DNA of 64,000 nucleotides from F22 sp963675625 (GTDB taxonomy: Bacteria > Bacteroidota > Bacteroidia > Bacteroidales > Bacteroidaceae): the NCBI GenBank assembly GCA_963675625.1, contig OY776497.1, forward strand, positions 2,480,001 through 2,544,000, read 5' to 3'. How positions within the stretch are numbered: the first letter of the stretch is position 1; every line of letters begins with the position of its first letter. Below are positions 60,669-64,000 of this stretch, piece after piece. Position numbers and translations under genes: made by a program. The notes beneath the pieces were generated by a model. That model was not told where the DNA came from, did no database searches, and saw only the letters and a program-made list of their open reading frames with translations.

Positions 60669-62717
60669 ATGGGAAAAGGAACTATTGGCGTTACAACGGA
60701 AAATATTTTTCCAGTAATCAAGAAATTTCTTTATAGCGATCACGAAATCTTTTTGCGTGAAATCGTTAGTAATGCAGTCGATGCAACTCAAAAATTGAAA
60801 ACTTTCGCTAGCATCGGTGAGTTTAAAGGTGAATTAGGCGAATTGTCTGTTGAAGTAAAACTAGACAAGGAAAACAAAACACTGACTATCAGTGACCGTG
60901 GTATTGGTTTAACAGCCGACGAAGTCGAAAAATATATCAACCAAATTGCCTTTTCAGGTGCAAATGATTTTCTTGAAAAATACGAAAACGATGCCAATGC
61001 AATTATTGGACACTTTGGACTCGGTTTCTATTCAAGTTTCATGGTGTCAAAACAAGTAGAAATCTTTTCTAAGAGTTTCCGTGATGGAGCAGAAGCTATT
61101 CACTGGTCATGTGACGGTTCTCCAGAGTACACTTTAGAAAAAACAGAGAAAGCTGATCGTGGTACAGATATCATACTTCATATAGACGATGATAGCACAG
61201 AATTTTTGGAAAAAGCACGTATAGAAAATCTATTAAAGAAGTATTGTAGTTTCCTAGCTGTTCCTGTTGCTTTCGGAAAGAAAACAGAATGGAAAGATGG
61301 TGCAGAAGTTGAGTTAGATGAATTAAACCAAATCAATGATACGACTCCACTTTGGACACGTAAACCATCAGAACTTAAGGATGAAGATTACAAAGAATTT
61401 TATCGTAAGCTTTATCCAATGAGTGATGAACCATTGTTTTGGATTCACTTAAATGTTGATTATCCGTTTAATCTAACAGGAGTATTGTATTTCCCTAAGA
61501 TTAAAAATAATATAGATTTACAAAAGAACAAGATTCAATTGTATTGTAACCAAGTCTTTGTTACGGATTCTGTAGAAGGTATTGTACCAGACTTTTTAAT
61601 GTTGTTACATGGTGTGATTGATTCCCCAGATATTCCATTGAACGTATCTCGTAGTTATTTGCAAAGCGATAGCAATGTGAAGAAGATTTCCTCTCACATT
61701 ACCAAGAAGGTTTCAGACCGTTTACGTGGTATCTTTAACACAGATCGTCCACAATATGAAGAAAAGTGGAATGATTTGAAGCTATTCATTAATTACGGAA
61801 TGCTTGCTCAACAAGACTTTTATGATAAAGCTAAGGAATATGCTTTATTTACAGATACAGATGGCAAGCACTATACTTTTGATGAGTATAAAACACTTAT
61901 TAAAGATAATCAAACCGATAAAGATGATAAGCTAATTTACTTGTACGCAACAAACGAGGAAGATCAGCATAGTTATATTAAGATGGCTAAAGACAAAGGT
62001 TATAATGTCTTATTAATGGATGGCCAGCTAGATGTACATGTCGTGAGCTTGTTTGAACAGAAGTTTGAGAAGTGTAGCTTTACACGTGTTGATAGTGATG
62101 TAGTCGATAGATTGATCGTTAAGGACGATACTCTTGCTGATCAATTGCCAGCTGAAAAGGCAACTATTTTGTCAGAATCTTTCCAAAGCTTGATGCCAAC
62201 GATAGACAAAGCCATGTTTAATGTTTCTACATCAGCAATGGGGACTGCTACAGCGCCAGTGATTATTACACAAAACGAGTATATGCGTCGTATGAAGGAG
62301 CAAGCTCAATTGCAACCAGGTATGTCTTTTTATGGTGATATGCCAGATTCATATAATGTGGTATTGAATTCTGATCACTCTCTTGTACAAGGGGTACTTG
62401 CAGATGTTGAATCTGCTTGTCCTGAATTGGTGGAATTAGAATCACAATTGTCTGATGCTCGTGCTGCAGAAAACGCTTTGAATGAAGCACAAAAGGGTAA
62501 GAAGCCAGAGGAAATTTCTCAAAGTCAAAAAGATGAGTTGGAAGAAGTTCAAAAGCAAGTGATTGACCTTCAAGAGAAAAAGAAAAATGATATTGCAGCT
62601 GCAGTTTCAGATAATCAAGTTGTGAAGCAACTAATTGATCTAGCTTTGCTTCAAAATGGGATGTTGAGAGGTGAAGCATTGAGTAACTTTATTAAGCGCT
62701 CGGTAGATTTGATTTAA
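60669..62717 (+). CDS. htpG: Molecular chaperone HtpG (Hsp90)
   Basis: Cytosolic ATP-dependent chaperone, 682 aa. The GHKL ATPase motifs are intact: REIVSNAVDATQK near residue 35, ISDRGIGLTADEV near residue 75, and GHFGLGFYSSFMV near residue 115. The middle and C-terminal dimerisation domains follow; a charged, coiled-coil-like insertion (SDARAAENALNEAQKGKKPEE and following) precedes the C-terminus, as in other Bacteroidetes HtpG. Transcribed alone, apparently from a sigma-54-type promoter, with a strong terminator after it. Confidence 0.97.
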   Translation: MGKGTIGVTTENIFPVIKKFLYSDHEIFLREIVSNAVDATQKLKTFASIGEFKGELGELSVEVKLDKENKTLTISDRGIGLTADEVEKYINQIAFSGANDFLEKYENDANAIIGHFGLGFYSSFMVSKQVEIFSKSFRDGAEAIHWSCDGSPEYTLEKTEKADRGTDIILHIDDDSTEFLEKARIENLLKKYCSFLAVPVAFGKKTEWKDGAEVELDELNQINDTTPLWTRKPSELKDEDYKEFYRKLYPMSDEPLFWIHLNVDYPFNLTGVLYFPKIKNNIDLQKNKIQLYCNQVFVTDSVEGIVPDFLMLLHGVIDSPDIPLNVSRSYLQSDSNVKKISSHITKKVSDRLRGIFNTDRPQYEEKWNDLKLFINYGMLAQQDFYDKAKEYALFTDTDGKHYTFDEYKTLIKDNQTDKDDKLIYLYATNEEDQHSYIKMAKDKGYNVLLMDGQLDVHVVSLFEQKFEKCSFTRVDSDVVDRLIVKDDTLADQLPAEKATILSESFQSLMPTIDKAMFNVSTSAMGTATAPVIITQNEYMRRMKEQAQLQPGMSFYGDMPDSYNVVLNSDHSLVQGVLADVESACPELVELESQLSDARAAENALNEAQKGKKPEEISQSQKDELEEVQKQVIDLQEKKKNDIAAAVSDNQVVKQLIDLALLQNGMLRGEALSNFIKRSVDLI

Positions 62718-62742
62718 AAGTTGATATTTAATTATAGAGTAG

Positions 62743-62779
62743 AAGAGGCATGTCAAATTTTTTGACATGCCTCTTTTTT
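62743..62779 (+). terminator. htpG terminator
   Basis: Perfect 15-bp stem, 62743-62757 with 62761-62775 (AAGAGGCATGTCAAA on the left arm), 3-base loop, then a T-run. Confidence 0.93.
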
Positions 62780-62978
62780 GTATGAGATATTTTTATTGTG
62801 ATGGGTATTATCTTTATTAAGTTCGTGCTCGGTAAAAGTTGAATAATACTACACATAATACCGTGTATAATGCTTGTAGATAGGTATACTATGAGAAAGT
62901 ATTATCTAATATATATATGTTTATGTTTGCAAAAAACATGTTATATGTCATATTTTGTTTATTTTCTTGTCGTTTTTC

Positions 62979-63009
62979 TTGTTTTGTTTAATTTATATTT
63001 ATATATTTG
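62979..63009 (+). promoter_or_regulatory. Promoter of the small DNA-binding protein gene
   Basis: TTG (62979-62981) and TATATTTG (63002-63009) are 20 bases apart; transcription near 63016, leaving a leader of about 92 bases. The remaining spacer 62780-62978 shows nothing I can support. Confidence 0.6.
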
Positions 63010-63107
63010 GCGTATGAAAGCTACCTAACTAACGGTCATGTGTATTAAGGATGAAATATCCATTTACTTATAGTGAAAACTAGAATAACCAATAAATCTA
63101 TCATAAC

Positions 63108-63362
63108 ATGAGGACAATCACTTTTAACGAATTACGAAAAGTAAAGGATTCACTGCCCCATGGCAGTATTGACCGCATAGCGGATGATTTAGGCATTAAT
63201 GCTGAAACAGTGCGTAACTTCTTCGGAGGACATAATTTTAAGCAGGGCCGTAGTGCTGGTGTCCATTTTGAACCAGGCCCAGATGGAGGTTTGGTCAAAA
63301 TCGACGATACAACTGTACTCGATAGAGCACTTCATATCCTGAATGAACAAAAGCATCACTGA
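63108..63362 (+). CDS. Small conserved Bacteroidetes DNA-binding-like protein
   Basis: 84-aa protein. Residues 19-38 (GSIDRIADDLGINAETVRNF) have the spacing of a helix-turn-helix, followed by FGGHNFKQGRSAGVHFEPGPDGGLVKIDD. Proteins of this size and sequence are common in Bacteroidales and are usually annotated as DNA-binding. Targets unknown. It has its own promoter, and no operon partner. Confidence 0.7.
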   Translation: MRTITFNELRKVKDSLPHGSIDRIADDLGINAETVRNFFGGHNFKQGRSAGVHFEPGPDGGLVKIDDTTVLDRALHILNEQKHH

Positions 63363-63839
63363 TACATTAGATGAAAAACGTATTACTGGATTATGTAATA
63401 GTTTGAAATGAATTGAATTAAGAATGTATGATGCTTTAAGCTCTGTTCGCTTAGACTACTATGTACGGACGTAAAATTTATAGCTCCAGTACAATGCAAA
63501 GCGTCTACATATCCCGGCATCCAGCCATTGACAGAAAGTCTATCAAGACAGATGCAAAATGAAAAGATGTAAAGATGTAGTAGAAACACAATATGAAAAC
63601 TGACTCGATATGTAGCAGCAGACATATGTACGCTATATGTAATTGACAACCTATGGATTGTCCCATGTAGCCAAAGCCTATAGAGAAAAGAGAGGAGACA
63701 GTTGTCTTGCAATAAATAAGCGAAGCTTTGCCATTGTAAGAAAACTATCTCCTCTTCCTTTTTGAAGAGATTATTGATTTTGGTGATCTACTCTGTATCA
63801 TGTGCTGAATAACCCATTAACCCTTTAAAATCTAGTATT
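63363..63839 (+). other. Gene-free spacer with a long terminator-like hairpin
   Basis: No convincing coding frame on either strand. At 63691-63755 an extended hairpin forms: AGAGGAGA with TCTCCTCT, AGTT with AACT and CTTGCAA with TTGTAAG (one G-U), followed by TCCTTTTTG. It could terminate a small RNA encoded in 63363-63690; no promoter for it is obvious. Confidence 0.4.
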
Positions 63840-64000
63840 ATGAAAGAAAATCTTATTACATTAGCCATTCTGACTTATGCCAAAGCACAAATCTTGAAAA
63901 ATGTGCTAGAATCAAATGGTATTCAAGCAAGCATACAGAATATCAATCAGATTCAACCTATGATTTCTGCTGGCGTACGTGTGCGAATCTATGAAAAGGA
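63840..64000 (+). CDS. DUF2007/universal-stress-type signalling protein, 3' end outside window
   Basis: The 53 visible codons read MKENLITLAILTYAKAQILK then VLESNGIQASIQNINQIQP, ending at the window edge. The alternation of a beta strand, helix and YAKAQILKNVLESNGI is the pattern of small putative signal-transducing (DUF2007-like) domains that precede stress-protein domains in Bacteroidales. Assignment from the N-terminus only. Confidence 0.6.
   Translation, partial: MKENLITLAILTYAKAQILKNVLESNGIQASIQNINQIQPMISAGVRVRIYEK

Noticed and set aside
63383..63712. 109-codon frame on the minus strand
   Set aside because: Composition rich in Cys, His and Tyr without domain pattern; it runs through the hairpin at 63691-63755.

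Overview
The window is a chromosomal stretch of an AT-rich member of the Bacteroidales. This rests on three things: gene content (Big_2 and fimbrillin/BACON lipoproteins, a NigD-like lipoprotein, the FloA-NfeD pair, a phosphoglycerate-mutase-like protein between thrA and thrC, a RelA/SpoT paralogue, a C-terminal IS66 TnpC remnant); promoters of the Bacteroidetes type (TAnnTTTG with a TTTG about 19-21 bases upstream) in front of many genes; and almost no Shine-Dalgarno sequences. I cannot name the genus from sequence alone. Most of the window is ordinary core genome with short operons in both directions. It holds one tRNA (Ser, anticodon GCT), no rRNA, no CRISPR array and no prophage.

Layout. 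1-2.4 kb: anaerobic ribonucleotide reductase nrdD (5' cut by the window) and nrdG. 2.4-3.4 kb (-): FMN-binding secreted protein and a YkgJ-type cysteine-cluster protein. 3.6-5.0 kb: CyuA-type L-cysteine desulfidase. 5.2-9.1 kb (-): galE, a nucleoside phosphorylase, floA and nfeD. 9.2-10.7 kb (-): TPR/PD40 envelope protein. 10.8-11.7 kb: ttcA and tRNA-Ser. 11.9-13.5 kb (-): YidE/AspT-type transporter. 13.7-16.1 kb: DMP19, NigD-like, YIP1 and smpB. 16.2-18.8 kb: an orphan sensor kinase. 18.8-20.9 kb (-): mltF-like and udk. 21.0-23.4 kb: Dabb protein and DsbD. 23.4-25.4 kb is a decayed accessory patch: structured spacer, broken lipoprotein gene, small secreted protein, IS66 remnant and four 23-bp tandem repeats. 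25.4-27.3 kb (-): a RelA/SpoT homologue with a degenerate synthetase domain. 27.5-33.9 kb (-): an M43-type metalloprotease lipoprotein, a Big_2 lipoprotein, a small lipoprotein and an RluA-family pseudouridine synthase. 34.2-40.7 kb: TetR regulator, TolC, HlyD, a fused double ABC ATPase and two ABC-2 permeases, forming one tripartite exporter operon. 40.8-42.0 kb (-): two half-size chromate-family transporters. 42.2-44.6 kb: glyA and a menE-like gene. 44.7-52.2 kb: four overlapping membrane histidine-kinase-like genes. 52.4-53.5 kb (-): asparaginase. 53.7-58.8 kb: the threonine operon. 59.1-60.4 kb: a small outer-membrane barrel and an AlkD-like gene. 60.7-62.7 kb: htpG. 63.1-64 kb: a small DNA-binding protein and the start of a DUF2007/stress-type gene.

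The most interesting item is the 44.7-52.2 kb cluster. It reads as one transcript from a good promoter at 44598-44628. The two middle proteins are complete periplasmic-sensor histidine kinases with an intact SHEIRTP-like phosphorylation motif. The first and last have the same architecture but Ser (first) or Lys (last) in place of the phosphoacceptor His, and the last has also lost the ATP-binding glycine boxes. No response regulator is encoded in the window. This looks like a multi-subunit receptor with two active and two pseudokinase members. Other notable points are a perfect sigma-54 consensus upstream of htpG, two stop codons buried in very strong hairpins (nrdG, and the small lipoprotein before rluA), a GTG start with a rare Shine-Dalgarno-like sequence, and a candidate TetR operator at the exporter promoter.
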